Below are positions 34,616 to 43,596 of a stretch of DNA of 64,000 nucleotides, piece after piece. Both the position numbers and the translations under genes were made by a program. A model generated the notes under the pieces. That model ran no database searches. It was given only the letters and a program-made list of their open reading frames with translations, and had not been told where the DNA came from. Positions within the stretch are counted from its first letter, which is position 1, and each line of letters starts with the position of its first letter. Source of the stretch: Variovorax sp. PAMC28562. GTDB lineage: Bacteria; Pseudomonadota; Gammaproteobacteria; Burkholderiales; Burkholderiaceae_C. The stretch is taken from contig NZ_CP060296.1 of the NCBI RefSeq assembly GCF_014303735.1, positions 941,501 through 1,005,500 of the forward strand. The letters run 5' to 3'.

Positions 34616-37398
34616 GCCACCAACTCCAAATTCATCTCTTCCATCAACGGGTCCAGTTGCGCATCGAACACGCGCCATGCTTTCTGTAAGCCGCCTTGCG
34701 CAGCGAAATCGCCCAGGCTGAAATGGGCGCGGCGGATCACGCAACTGGCGGCGATGTGGTCCTTCATCATCCTCAGCCAATCCATCTGCTCCGGCGTGAA
34801 AGCGGTCGCGCGCTGGGCGTTGTGCCGAAACACCCAGTCGGCAAAGCGCTTGTCGACCTCATCGGCAAAAGGCCGCAGCTCGGCCGTTGCGCCGTCCATG
34901 ACCGAGGCAAAGCGCACCAGCGAAATCAGGTCGGTCAGTTGGCGCTGGCGGTCCGTGCCCTTGACCTGATTCGTCTGCACCCGCGCATAGGCGCTCCACA
35001 GCCGCTCGGTCGTGAGCATCAACGGCGGGCGGCTCAGTTGCTCGTGCAGTTCTTCGATCATCTCGAAAGTCAACGCGCGGCGCTGGTACGGCTGTTCATA
35101 GAAAAAGCCGAGCGCACCGATCTCGTCGCGGTGCGTGGCCAGGTAGTCGGTGAAGGTCTGGATCACCTTGCGCGCCGCGTCTTCGGCCTGCGCGCTGTAG
35201 CCGGCAAAGGTCACCTGGTCGAGGTTGATGTGGTCGATCAGTTGCTCGCGCTCGCGCCGGGCGCTTTCGATCTGGTCGCGCAGTTCGGGTTTATCGAAGG
35301 GCGCGCAGGCAGCGGCCACGCGCTGGCTGCGCGCTTCGCGCAATTCATCGGCCGTGAGCGTGGCTTCGTCGCGCGTGATGCCGCGCGCTTCGGCCGTGGC
35401 GAGGGCGGTGGCGGCGATGCGGTCCGGGTCGAGCGCGACGATCAGCGCCTTGCCGAGTTCGCCGACCGGCACGCCGCCGGCAGCCTTTTCAATCCGTGCC
35501 TTGGCCTTGTCGTCGAGCTGCTTGGCCAGCCGCACCAAGCGGTTGGCCAGGCTCAGCACGGTGTCGTCGTCGCGATGGCCCATCGCCACGCCTTGCAGCA
35601 AGTCCTTCAGCGGCATGCCGGGCTTCTTCTCCAGCGGACGGCTTTCGGTTTTGAGCGACTTCTCGACGCCGACCGCATCGATCAGCACGAAGCGGGTCTT
35701 GGCGCTGTCGGCGCTGTTGCTGACACGTTGCAAGTCGTCGAAACCGAGCGAGCGCACGCCGCGCCCTTTCATCTGCTCGTAGTAGCCCTTGCTGCGCACG
35801 TCGCGCATGAAGAGCAGCACTTCCAAAGGCTTGACGTCGGTGCCGGTGGCGATCATGTCGACCGTGACGGCGATGCGCGGGTGGTAGTCGTTGCGGAAGT
35901 TGCTGAGGATGGTGTCGGGGTCTTCTTCCGACTTGTAGGTCACCTTTTTGCAGAAGGCGTTGCCCTGGCCGTAGACCTCACGCACCATCTGGATGATGTC
36001 GTCCGCGTGGCTGTCGGTCTTGGCGAAGATCAGCGTCTTGGGCACTTCCTTGCGCGTGGGAAATATCTTGGTCTCGACGGCCGTTTTCATGGCCTGGATT
36101 ACCTGCCTGATTTGGCTCGGGTTGACGACCGAGCGGTCGAGTTCCCTGCCAGCGTAGGCGCTGTCTTCTTCGGTTTCGGCCCAGCGGCGTTTGCGGGTCT
36201 GGCGGTCGCGGTGGTCAACCCATTCTTTGGCGGTGAGCAGCGCGCCCTTCTTGGTGATCTCGGTTTCTATCTCGAACACGTCGTAGCCCACGTTGACGCC
36301 ATCGGCCACCGATTGCTCGTAGGTGTACTCGGCAACGATGTTCTCTTTGAAAAAGCCGAAGGTGCGTTTGTCGGGCGTTGCCGTGAGACCGATCAGGTAG
36401 GCATCGAAATAATCGAGCACCTGCATCCACAAGTTGTAGATGGAGCGGTGGCATTCGTCGATGACGATGAAGTCGAAGTCCTCGATCGGTACGGCGGCGT
36501 TGTAGCGCACCACCTTGGCTTGTTTGGGCAACTGCTGGACTTCGTTGAGCGACACGTCCTCAGTCGACTCGTCGATCGCCTCGCCCGACAGCACCGAGTA
36601 CATGCGCTGGATGGTGCTGATGACGACTTGCGCATGCGGGTCGATATGGCTCGAAGCGAGACGCTGCACGTTGTACAGCTCGGTGAACTTGCGGCCGTCG
36701 TCGGGCGGCGTGTAGGCCATGAACTCCTGATGCGCCTGTTTGCCGAGGTTGCGTGTGTCGACCAGAAACAGAACGCGCTTGGCGCCACCGAATTTGAGCA
36801 AACGGTAGACCGAGGTGATGGCGGTGAAGGTCTTGCCCGCGCCGGTCGCCATGTGCACCAGCGCACGCGGCTTGTTCAGCGCCAGCGATTTCTCCAGGCC
36901 GGTCACGGCGCTGACCTGGCAGTCGCGCAGGTTGCGCTCCGGCAGCGCCGGCATCTTCTCGGCGAGGCGGCGTCGCAAGGTATCGGGCTGAGAAACCAGC
37001 ACGGCCAGATGCTCAGGACGGAAGAAGTGGAACAACTCGCGTGAGCGCGGCGCCGGGTCGCGGCCGTCGGTGAAGTGGATGACCTGGCCGGTGCTCTCGA
37101 ACAAAAACGGCAACGCAGGCAGCCCCGGCAGGCGCCACTTAAGCGCGCTGCCTGCATAGCGGGCGGTTTGCTCTTCGACAAAAGTGAGGATGGTGGCGTC
37201 TGGCTTGGCCTCGATCACGCCCACCGCCTGGCGGTCGATGAACAGCACGTAGTCCGCCGGGCCGGTGCCGGTCGGATGCTCCCGCACCGCGACACCCAGA
37301 CTGGCGCCGAGGTTGAGGTGCCTCATGTCCTGCACCACCCAACCGGCTGCGACAAGCTTTTTGTCGATGTGTTGGCGGGCTTTGGCTTCGGGTGTCAT
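34612..37398 (-). CDS. hsdR: Type I restriction-modification system endonuclease/translocase subunit
   Basis: 928 residues. An N-terminal PD-(D/E)xK nuclease domain (GPADYVLFIDRQAVGVIEAKPD, around residues 45-67) is followed by a superfamily-2 translocase. That has Walker A MATGAGKTFTAI near 186, DECHRS (motif II) near 316 and LTATPDKRT (motif III), then PKTLIFAKTDSHADDIIQ, VTVDMIATGTDVKPLEVLLFMR and QMKGRGVRS. The C-terminal part resembles the EcoEI R C-terminal domain, so the system is probably of the EcoEI-like class. It is the first gene of the operon; its start lies 40 bases from the divergent MFS gene. Confidence 0.95.
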   Translation of the reverse strand: MTPEAKARQHIDKKLVAAGWVVQDMRHLNLGASLGVAVREHPTGTGPADYVLFIDRQAVGVIEAKPDATILTFVEEQTARYAGSALKWRLPGLPALPFLFESTGQVIHFTDGRDPAPRSRELFHFFRPEHLAVLVSQPDTLRRRLAEKMPALPERNLRDCQVSAVTGLEKSLALNKPRALVHMATGAGKTFTAITSVYRLLKFGGAKRVLFLVDTRNLGKQAHQEFMAYTPPDDGRKFTELYNVQRLASSHIDPHAQVVISTIQRMYSVLSGEAIDESTEDVSLNEVQQLPKQAKVVRYNAAVPIEDFDFIVIDECHRSIYNLWMQVLDYFDAYLIGLTATPDKRTFGFFKENIVAEYTYEQSVADGVNVGYDVFEIETEITKKGALLTAKEWVDHRDRQTRKRRWAETEEDSAYAGRELDRSVVNPSQIRQVIQAMKTAVETKIFPTRKEVPKTLIFAKTDSHADDIIQMVREVYGQGNAFCKKVTYKSEEDPDTILSNFRNDYHPRIAVTVDMIATGTDVKPLEVLLFMRDVRSKGYYEQMKGRGVRSLGFDDLQRVSNSADSAKTRFVLIDAVGVEKSLKTESRPLEKKPGMPLKDLLQGVAMGHRDDDTVLSLANRLVRLAKQLDDKAKARIEKAAGGVPVGELGKALIVALDPDRIAATALATAEARGITRDEATLTADELREARSQRVAAACAPFDKPELRDQIESARREREQLIDHINLDQVTFAGYSAQAEDAARKVIQTFTDYLATHRDEIGALGFFYEQPYQRRALTFEMIEELHEQLSRPPLMLTTERLWSAYARVQTNQVKGTDRQRQLTDLISLVRFASVMDGATAELRPFADEVDKRFADWVFRHNAQRATAFTPEQMDWLRMMKDHIAASCVIRRAHFSLGDFAAQGGLQKAWRVFDAQLDPLMEEMNLELVA

Positions 37399-37438
37399 GC
37401 AGCGTGCATTGTGTGCGAGCCGCGACAATCGACACCAG

Positions 37439-39088
37439 ATGCCACCGATCTTCCCCGACTCGACCGCGGACGCAGAAAATCCACCTGAGCCCGCCATCGA
37501 AAGGCGCGCTCCTCGCGTCGGCGCGTTCGACCCGCTGAGCCTGCCGGTGTTCCGCATGCTGTGGAGCACCTGGCTCATCGCCAATGTCTGCATGTGGATG
37601 AACGACGTGGCGGCGGCGTGGATGATGACCACGCTCACCACGACGCCGATCTGGGTCGCGCTGGTGCAATCGGCCTCGACCTTGCCGATGTTCCTGCTCG
37701 GGCTGCCGAGCGGTGCATTGGCGGACATCCTGGATCGGCGGCGCTGGCTGATCGCCACGCAGTTCTGGCTGGCCGGCGCCGCCGTCGTGCTGTGCGCAGC
37801 GAGCGTGCTCGACCTCATCACCGCGCCGCTGCTGCTGGCGCTCACCTTCGCCAACGGCATCGGCCTGGCGATGCGCTGGCCGGTGTTCGCAGCCATCGTG
37901 CCGGAGCTGGTGCCGCGCACCCAATTGCCGGCAGCGCTCGGCCTCAACGGCATCGCGATGAACGCATCGCGCATCATCGGCCCGCTGCTGGCCGGCGCGA
38001 TCATCGCCAGTGCGGGCAGCGTATGGGTGTTCGGACTCAACGCGGTGCTGTCGGTGGCCTGCGGCTTTGTCGTGATGCGCTGGCGGCGCGAGCACGTACC
38101 CAATCCGCTCGGCCGTGAAAAGCTCATCGGCGCGATGCGCGTCGGCGTGCAGTTCGTGCGGCAATCGCAGCGCATGCGCGCGGTGCTCGTGCGCATCTCG
38201 ATCTTCTTCCTGCATTCCACCGCGCTGCTCGCCCTGCTGCCTTTGCTGGCGCGCGGCCTGCACGGCGGCGATGCCGGCACCTTCACGCTGTTGCTCGCTT
38301 CGATGGGTGCAGGTGCGATCGTCGTGGTGCTGTTCCTGCCGCGGTTGCGCCAGGCTTTCGACCGCGATCAACTCGTGCTGCGGGGCACGCTCATCCAGTC
38401 GGCCGCCACGGCTGTGATGGCCTACGCGCCCAACACCTGGGTCGCGGTGCCCGCCATGTTCTTCGCCGGTGCGGCCTGGATCACTGTGGCCAACTCACTG
38501 TCGGTATCGGCCCAACTTGCATTGCCGGACTGGGTGCGAGCCCGCGGCATGTCGATGTACCAGATGGCGATCATGGGCGCGACCGCTTTCGGTGCTGCCG
38601 TGTGGGGCCAGATCGCCACGGTCGGCACGCTGCAGACCGCCTTGCTGATCGGTGCCGTGAGCGGCGTTCTGATGATGGGCGTGGCGTTGCGCTACGTGGT
38701 GGATGGCGGCGGCAGCGACGAAGACAACGACCTGAGCCCCGCGCGTGAAGGCTGGGCGCAGGCGCCTGCGCATCCGGCACCGAGCGAGGGCCGCGTCGTC
38801 ATCACGGTCCAATACATCATCGATCCGGCACGGGCCGCGGCCTTTCATCTGGTGATGCAGCAGACGCGCCGCACGCGGCTGGCCGAAGGCGCGATCGGCT
38901 GGGAACTGCTCAACGACATTCGCGAGCCGGAACGCTATGTCGAGCAGATCGTCGATGCGTCGTGGACCGAGCATCTGCGGCGCTTCAACCGTGCGACCGC
39001 CGCCGATCTGGCGCTGCGTGAACGCCGCCTCGCGTTCCATCTGGGCGAGGGCCCGCCGGTCGTTACGCGCTATATCGTGAAGCGTTGA
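37439..39088 (+). CDS. MFS transporter (MFS_3/enterobactin-exporter-like) with C-terminal ABM-like domain
   Basis: 549 residues from MPPIFPDSTADAE. About residues 35-430 form a 12-helix major-facilitator transporter of the EntS/MFS_3 type (WLIANVCMWMNDVAAAWMMT, LFGLPSGALADILDRR-like LGLPSGALADILDRRRWL). After an acidic linker, about residues 455-549 form a soluble alpha/beta domain (RVVITVQYIIDPARAAAFHLVMQQTRRTRLAEGAIGWELLNDIREPERYVEQIVDASWTEHLRRF). It has the layout of an antibiotic-biosynthesis-monooxygenase (dimeric ferredoxin-like) domain. The exported substrate is unknown. An upstream in-frame extension into hsdR was rejected. Confidence 0.85.
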   Translation: MPPIFPDSTADAENPPEPAIERRAPRVGAFDPLSLPVFRMLWSTWLIANVCMWMNDVAAAWMMTTLTTTPIWVALVQSASTLPMFLLGLPSGALADILDRRRWLIATQFWLAGAAVVLCAASVLDLITAPLLLALTFANGIGLAMRWPVFAAIVPELVPRTQLPAALGLNGIAMNASRIIGPLLAGAIIASAGSVWVFGLNAVLSVACGFVVMRWRREHVPNPLGREKLIGAMRVGVQFVRQSQRMRAVLVRISIFFLHSTALLALLPLLARGLHGGDAGTFTLLLASMGAGAIVVVLFLPRLRQAFDRDQLVLRGTLIQSAATAVMAYAPNTWVAVPAMFFAGAAWITVANSLSVSAQLALPDWVRARGMSMYQMAIMGATAFGAAVWGQIATVGTLQTALLIGAVSGVLMMGVALRYVVDGGGSDEDNDLSPAREGWAQAPAHPAPSEGRVVITVQYIIDPARAAAFHLVMQQTRRTRLAEGAIGWELLNDIREPERYVEQIVDASWTEHLRRFNRATAADLALRERRLAFHLGEGPPVVTRYIVKR

Positions 39089-39098
39089 ACTCGCCCTG

Positions 39099-40010
39099 TC
39101 AGGACTTCTTCGTGGGCAATTCGATGCCAGGGAAGATCTTGATCACCGCGCTGTCGTCTTCCTTCGCAAAGCCGGCGGTCGAGGCTTGCATGAACATCTG
39201 GTGCGCGGTGCTCGACAATGGCAAGGGAAACTTCGTCGCGCGCGCCATGTCGAGCACGATGCCGAGGTCTTTCACGAAGATGTCGACGGCCGACAACGGT
39301 GTGTAGTCGGCGGCGAGCACGTGGGCCATCCGGTTTTCGAACATCCAGCTGTTGCCGGCGCTGTGCGTGATGACTTCGTACAGCGCGGCCGGGTCGACGC
39401 CTTCACGCAGGCCGAGTGCCATCGCCTCTGCCGCCGCGGCAATGTGCACGCCGGCCAGCAACTGGTTGATGACCTTGACCTTGCTGCCCGCGCCGGCCTT
39501 GTCACCCAGGCGGTAGACCTTGCCGGCCATGGCATCGAGCACGTCGCCGACCTTGGCATAGGCCTCGGGCGTGGCGGCCGTCATCATCGTCATCTCGCCG
39601 CTGGCGGCCCGCGCGGCACCACCGGAAATTGGCGCGTCGATGTACAGCAGGCCCATGGCCGCCAGGCGGGACTCGAAGGCGATCGACACGGTCGGGTCGA
39701 CGGTGGAACACATCACGAACACACTGCCGGGCTTCATCGTGGCCGCGACGCCGTTTGCGAATTTGTCACCAACACTGCCGAACAGCACGCTCTCGGTCTG
39801 CGCCGCGTTCACGACCACCGAGACCACCACGTCGCACTGCGCGCCCAACTCGGCCAGCGACGCACAGGCGGCGCCGCCGTCTTTAGCGAACGCATCGGCA
39901 ACTTCTTTGCGCACATCGAACACGCGCAGGTCGAAGCCTTTGCGGCGCAACGATTGCGCCATGCCACTGCCCATGGCACCGAGGCCGATCAGACCAATCT
40001 TCAACGTCAT
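39099..40010 (-). CDS. NAD(P)-dependent beta-hydroxyacid dehydrogenase (L-threonate/3-hydroxyisobutyrate type)
   Basis: 303 residues from MTLKIGLIGLGAMGSGMAQSL, the NAD(P)-binding GxGxMG motif of the 3-hydroxyisobutyrate dehydrogenase family. Further signatures are VMCSTVDPTVS, YIDAPISGGAARAASGEMTMM (substrate loop) and the catalytic-lysine helix GSKVKVINQLLAGVHIAAAAEAMAL. The overall sequence best suits the LtnD (L-threonate dehydrogenase) branch, but no other threonate-catabolism genes are adjacent. An 18-codon longer start exists; the ATG before the Rossmann fold is preferred. Possibly cotranscribed with the histidine kinase upstream (gap of 25 bases). Confidence 0.85.
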   Translation of the reverse strand: MTLKIGLIGLGAMGSGMAQSLRRKGFDLRVFDVRKEVADAFAKDGGAACASLAELGAQCDVVVSVVVNAAQTESVLFGSVGDKFANGVAATMKPGSVFVMCSTVDPTVSIAFESRLAAMGLLYIDAPISGGAARAASGEMTMMTAATPEAYAKVGDVLDAMAGKVYRLGDKAGAGSKVKVINQLLAGVHIAAAAEAMALGLREGVDPAALYEVITHSAGNSWMFENRMAHVLAADYTPLSAVDIFVKDLGIVLDMARATKFPLPLSSTAHQMFMQASTAGFAKEDDSAVIKIFPGIELPTKKS

Positions 40011-40035
40011 CTTGTCGTCTCCTTTTGTTGTGTAG

Positions 40036-42240
40036 TCAAGCCAGTAGTTTTTCCAGATCGACATCGACTCGCGTCGCTTCGCGGTCGAGCAGGTTCACGC
40101 AATACAGCACCTCGATCCATTGCTCTGCGCGCACCGCTGTTTCCAGCTGACGCGAAGCCTGTGCCGCGCCGAGCGCGAAGATGGCCGAGAAGGCGCCTTT
40201 GAGCGCGTGAACGTGCTGCAGGAGCACCGGCGCGTCACGCGCGATCGAGGCCTTGCGAATGACTCGGCGCCGCAGCGCGATGTCTTCCCGCATCACGCCG
40301 GCGAGTTCACGCACAGAGGCCATGTCGTTGCCCATGGTCTCCATGAGCCGCGCAAGGTCCAGTGCCGATGCGCCCTTGCGCTCCGGAGCGGGCACAGAGG
40401 CGATAGGCGCCGGCGCTGTCACCACGGCGGTGATCGTCTTGCGCACCGACGGTGCTGAAAGTGAAACGGGCGCCACTGGCGCCGGCCTGTTCGGAAAGGC
40501 GCTTAGGTCGAAATCGAATTCAGGCACGAGCACTTCAGGCACCTCGCTCGATGCGCGCATCGCCGACAGCATGGCCTCGGCCAGCCGCGCGGGCGACACG
40601 GGCTTGGAGACATAGCCGTCCATGCCCTCGGCAAGGCAACGCTCGCGATCTCCGGCCATCGCATGGGCGGTGAGCGCGACGATGGGCGTGCGCGGCCGGC
40701 CGGGCATCGCCGCTTCGCGCGCGCGAATCTGCGCGGTCGCATCGAAGCCGCTCATGACCGGCATCTGCACGTCCATCAGCACCAGATCGAAGCGCTGCCG
40801 TTGCCACGCGCTCACGGCCTCCTCGCCGTTGCGCACGACAGTGAAGGTGCACCCCATGTCGCCCAGCAGCCTGCGCATCAGCAACTCGTTGACGGCATGG
40901 TCTTCCGCCAGCAGCACGTTCAGGCCGTGCACCGTGAGCATGTCGAGCGGGGCCGGCTCCGACAGCACGCCGAAGTCGTCGTTGGCCTCGTCGAACACGG
41001 CGGTGAAGCTGAAGGTGCTGCCCTGCTGCGGTCGACTCTCGACCCGGACCTCGCCCTCCATCATGTTCACCAGCCGCGCGCAAATCGCCAGGCCCAGGCC
41101 GGTGCCGCCGTGTCGCCGCGTGGTCGATGCATCGGCCTGCGTGAAGGCCTCGAAAATCTGCCGCTGCTTGTCCTCCGGGATGCCGATGCCGGTGTCGCGC
41201 ACCGAGAACAGCAGCCGCTGCCGACGCGGCGGAAGATCGCCCTGGTCGTCGTCGACAGCCAGCGTGACATGGATGCTGCCGCGTTCGGTGAACTTGATGG
41301 CGTTCGACATCAGGTTCGACATCACCTGGCGCAACCGTCCGGGGTCACCCACGACCACCGGCGGCACATCGGGTGCGATGTCGATATCGACACTCACGCC
41401 TTTCTTCTCCGCAGCCGGGACATGCAGCGCGACCACGTCGTTGATCCAGCGCTCGACGTCGAAGCGGATCTGCTCGAAGACCAGCTTGCCGGCTTCGATC
41501 TTGGACAGGTCGAGCACGTCGTTCAGCAAGCCCAGCAAGGCGGTGGCCGAGCTGTCGACCAGTTGCAGGTAGCGCCGCTGCTCGGCATCGAGCTTCGACT
41601 TGTGAAGGAGCCGAGTGAGTCCGAGGATCGCGTTGAGCGGCGTGCGCACTTCGTGGCTCATGTTGGCCAGGAACTCGCCCTTGGCGCGGCTGCTTTCCTC
41701 CGCCTCGGCGCGCGCCTTGTCGATCTCGGCCAGCATCTCGCGGCGCGCCGTGATGTCGCGGTTGTAGCCGGTGAGCTTCAGCGGGGCACCGGCGGTATCG
41801 CGCTCGGTGATCATGCCGATGCTCTCGATCCAGATCCACCCGGTGGCTGCCGCCACGCGGTGCTCGACCGAATAGCGATCGCTGTTGCCATTGAGGGCAG
41901 CCTCGAATGCGGCGCGCACCGCCAGCACATCCTCGGGATGCACCCGCGACAGCAGTCCGCGCAGATCCCAAAGACTGTCGGGCGCGGCATCACCGATCAT
42001 CTCGTCCCAGCGCAGGCTGAGAAAAATGCGGCCGCTCGGCACGTCGCACTCCCACTGCGCAACGCGCGCTGCCTCGGCGACCAGCATGTGGCGCCGCGCC
42101 GACACCAGCGTCTTGCGCGAGGCTTCGATTTCTTCGGCCTGGCGCAGCGTCAACGCCTCGAGCGCATCGCGCTCTTCGGACAGCCGCTCTATGCGGCCCA
42201 GCGCACCTTGCAAGGCGTCGTCGTGCTCAGCATGTGTCAT
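40036..42240 (-). CDS. Hybrid sensor histidine kinase (PAS-HisKA-HATPase-REC-Hpt)
   Basis: 734 residues from the ATG at 42240; an in-frame TTG at 42264 is an alternative. An N-terminal helical stretch precedes a PAS/PAC domain (about 55-165, ending TGYNRDITARREML). HisKA follows with phospho-acceptor His in ANMSHEVRTPLNAI near residue 197, then HATPase (NLMSNAIKFTERG, DTGIGIPEDKQRQIFEAFTQAD, GGTGLGLAIC). Next is a receiver with its Asp in VLMDVQMPVMSG near 488 and a C-terminal Hpt with HALKG near 678. No membrane segment is seen, so it is a soluble sensor of unknown signal. It is divergent from a receiver-GGDEF gene that is a plausible phosphorelay target. Confidence 0.9.
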   Translation of the reverse strand: MTHAEHDDALQGALGRIERLSEERDALEALTLRQAEEIEASRKTLVSARRHMLVAEAARVAQWECDVPSGRIFLSLRWDEMIGDAAPDSLWDLRGLLSRVHPEDVLAVRAAFEAALNGNSDRYSVEHRVAAATGWIWIESIGMITERDTAGAPLKLTGYNRDITARREMLAEIDKARAEAEESSRAKGEFLANMSHEVRTPLNAILGLTRLLHKSKLDAEQRRYLQLVDSSATALLGLLNDVLDLSKIEAGKLVFEQIRFDVERWINDVVALHVPAAEKKGVSVDIDIAPDVPPVVVGDPGRLRQVMSNLMSNAIKFTERGSIHVTLAVDDDQGDLPPRRQRLLFSVRDTGIGIPEDKQRQIFEAFTQADASTTRRHGGTGLGLAICARLVNMMEGEVRVESRPQQGSTFSFTAVFDEANDDFGVLSEPAPLDMLTVHGLNVLLAEDHAVNELLMRRLLGDMGCTFTVVRNGEEAVSAWQRQRFDLVLMDVQMPVMSGFDATAQIRAREAAMPGRPRTPIVALTAHAMAGDRERCLAEGMDGYVSKPVSPARLAEAMLSAMRASSEVPEVLVPEFDFDLSAFPNRPAPVAPVSLSAPSVRKTITAVVTAPAPIASVPAPERKGASALDLARLMETMGNDMASVRELAGVMREDIALRRRVIRKASIARDAPVLLQHVHALKGAFSAIFALGAAQASRQLETAVRAEQWIEVLYCVNLLDREATRVDVDLEKLLA

Positions 42241-42328
42241 TTCGGATGCGGGTTGAAATTTCAAGGCGTATTAATAAAAACGGTTTAATGCTCGATAAAA
42301 ATCATTCGCCGAACAGATCCACTGCGCC

Positions 42329-42347
42329 TTTTGGCGCCAAGCCAAAA
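42329..42347. promoter_or_regulatory. Nested palindrome just upstream of the receiver-GGDEF gene
   Basis: TTTTGGC (42329-42335) and GCCAAAA (42341-42347) form an exact inverted repeat around GCCAA. TTGGCGCCAA (42331-42340) is itself a 10-bp palindrome. It ends five bases before the ATG at 42353, inside an otherwise AT-rich divergent promoter region. It could be an operator, or a hairpin masking the ribosome-binding site; there is no obvious separate Shine-Dalgarno. Confidence 0.45.
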
Positions 42348-42352
42348 CGAGT

Positions 42353-43363
42353 ATGCACGCGAACGTTGGACTTAAAAACGATGAGGATGATGCCGAGGCA
42401 GAGAGCGTCACGGTGCTGCTGGTCGACGACCAGCCGGTCATCGGCCTGATCGTTCGCAAGATGCTGTCGAGCGACGCAGCCATCGGATTCCACGAGTGCA
42501 ACGACGCCACCGCAGCGATCGACACGGCGCGCGCTTGCCGTCCCACCGTCATCCTGCAAGACCTCGACATGCCGGGCGCCAACGGTCTCGATCTGGTCAT
42601 GGCTTACCGCTCGATCCCCGAGCTGCGCAACATCCCGATCATCGTGTTGTCTTCCAACGACGAGCCATCGATGAAGAAGGCGGCCTTCGCCATCGGCGCC
42701 AACGACTACCTGGTCAAGCTGCCGGAGCCGATCGAGCTGATGGCGCGCGTGCGCTACCACTCACGCTCCTACATGGCTCTGCTTCAGCGCGACAACGCCT
42801 ACCGCGCACTGCACGAGAGCCAGACGAAGCTGCGGCAAAGCAACATGGAGTTGCAGCGCCTGACCAACTCGGATGGACTGACCGGCCTCGCAAACCGTCG
42901 CTACTTCAACACGTACATCGAGCAGGCGTGGGCCACATCCCAAAAAGACGCCTCCGTACTGTCGCTGTTGATGATCGATGTCGACTACTTCAAGCTCTTC
43001 AACGATACGTTCGGCCACCTTGCAGGAGACGACGCGCTGCAGCGGGTCGCGCAAGCGGTGCAGGGCGCGATAGTCGAACCGATGAGTCTTGCCGCACGAT
43101 TCGGTGGTGAAGAGTTTGCCGTGATCCTCCCCTGCAAGGGCGCCGAAGCGGCCTGTGAAATGGGCGAACGCGTGCGCCGTGTTGTCGAGGCATTGGACAT
43201 TCCCCATCCTTCGGTCGCAGGCGCCAGTGTCACCGTGAGCATCGGGGTAGCGACGATGACGGCCAGTGTCGCGACACGCTCGACCGACCTGATCGCCGCG
43301 GCAGATGCCCGGCTCTATTGCGCCAAGTACGACGGACGTAATCGAGTGGTCGGCGCGGCTTAG
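42353..43363 (+). CDS. Receiver-GGDEF response regulator, diguanylate cyclase (WspR-like layout)
   Basis: 336 residues. The receiver domain (VTVLLVDDQPVIGLIVRKML...VILQDLDMPGANGL with phospho-Asp near residue 73; SNDEP and VKLPEP regions) is followed by a helical linker. A complete GGDEF domain comes next (SDGLTGLANRRYF, MIDVDYFKLFNDTFGHLAGDDAL, active-site GGEEF near 251-255, then VTVSIGVA). It makes c-di-GMP from two GTP. The product-inhibition I-site, RxxD five residues before GGEEF, is absent (EPMS there), so feedback inhibition at that site is not expected. Its place directly before the cellulose operon suggests it feeds BcsA's PilZ domain. Confidence 0.92.
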   Translation: MHANVGLKNDEDDAEAESVTVLLVDDQPVIGLIVRKMLSSDAAIGFHECNDATAAIDTARACRPTVILQDLDMPGANGLDLVMAYRSIPELRNIPIIVLSSNDEPSMKKAAFAIGANDYLVKLPEPIELMARVRYHSRSYMALLQRDNAYRALHESQTKLRQSNMELQRLTNSDGLTGLANRRYFNTYIEQAWATSQKDASVLSLLMIDVDYFKLFNDTFGHLAGDDALQRVAQAVQGAIVEPMSLAARFGGEEFAVILPCKGAEAACEMGERVRRVVEALDIPHPSVAGASVTVSIGVATMTASVATRSTDLIAAADARLYCAKYDGRNRVVGAA

Positions 43364-43596
43364 CGGTCGCGGCGATTGCGCTTGTCCGCAATCGCACATA
43401 TGCAACAGCAGGGCTGTCGTACACGCCATGTTGGTTGGCAACGAGGAGGTCGTCCGCGAAAATGAAATCTCTCAGATTCGCTCATGATTTCCCACAAAAC
43501 CCTCTTGAAGTACCACGAACGTTCTACTTGCTCGGTTCAGTGGCCCGAATTCGGTCGGGCATTCGCTGCCGAGTCGAGTGACGGCCTTGAATTTCC

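Noticed and set aside
34696..37044. A 782-codon plus-strand open frame antisense to hsdR
   Set aside because: HsdR on the minus strand is complete with helicase and nuclease motifs; the antisense product has no recognisable features.
43462..43584. A 40-codon frame starting MKSLRFAHDFPQ upstream of the bcs operon, with GAGGAGG before it
   Set aside because: Spacing from the purine run to the ATG is long, the product matches nothing I know, and it ends just before the small BcsR/BcsP-like gene; more likely leader sequence.
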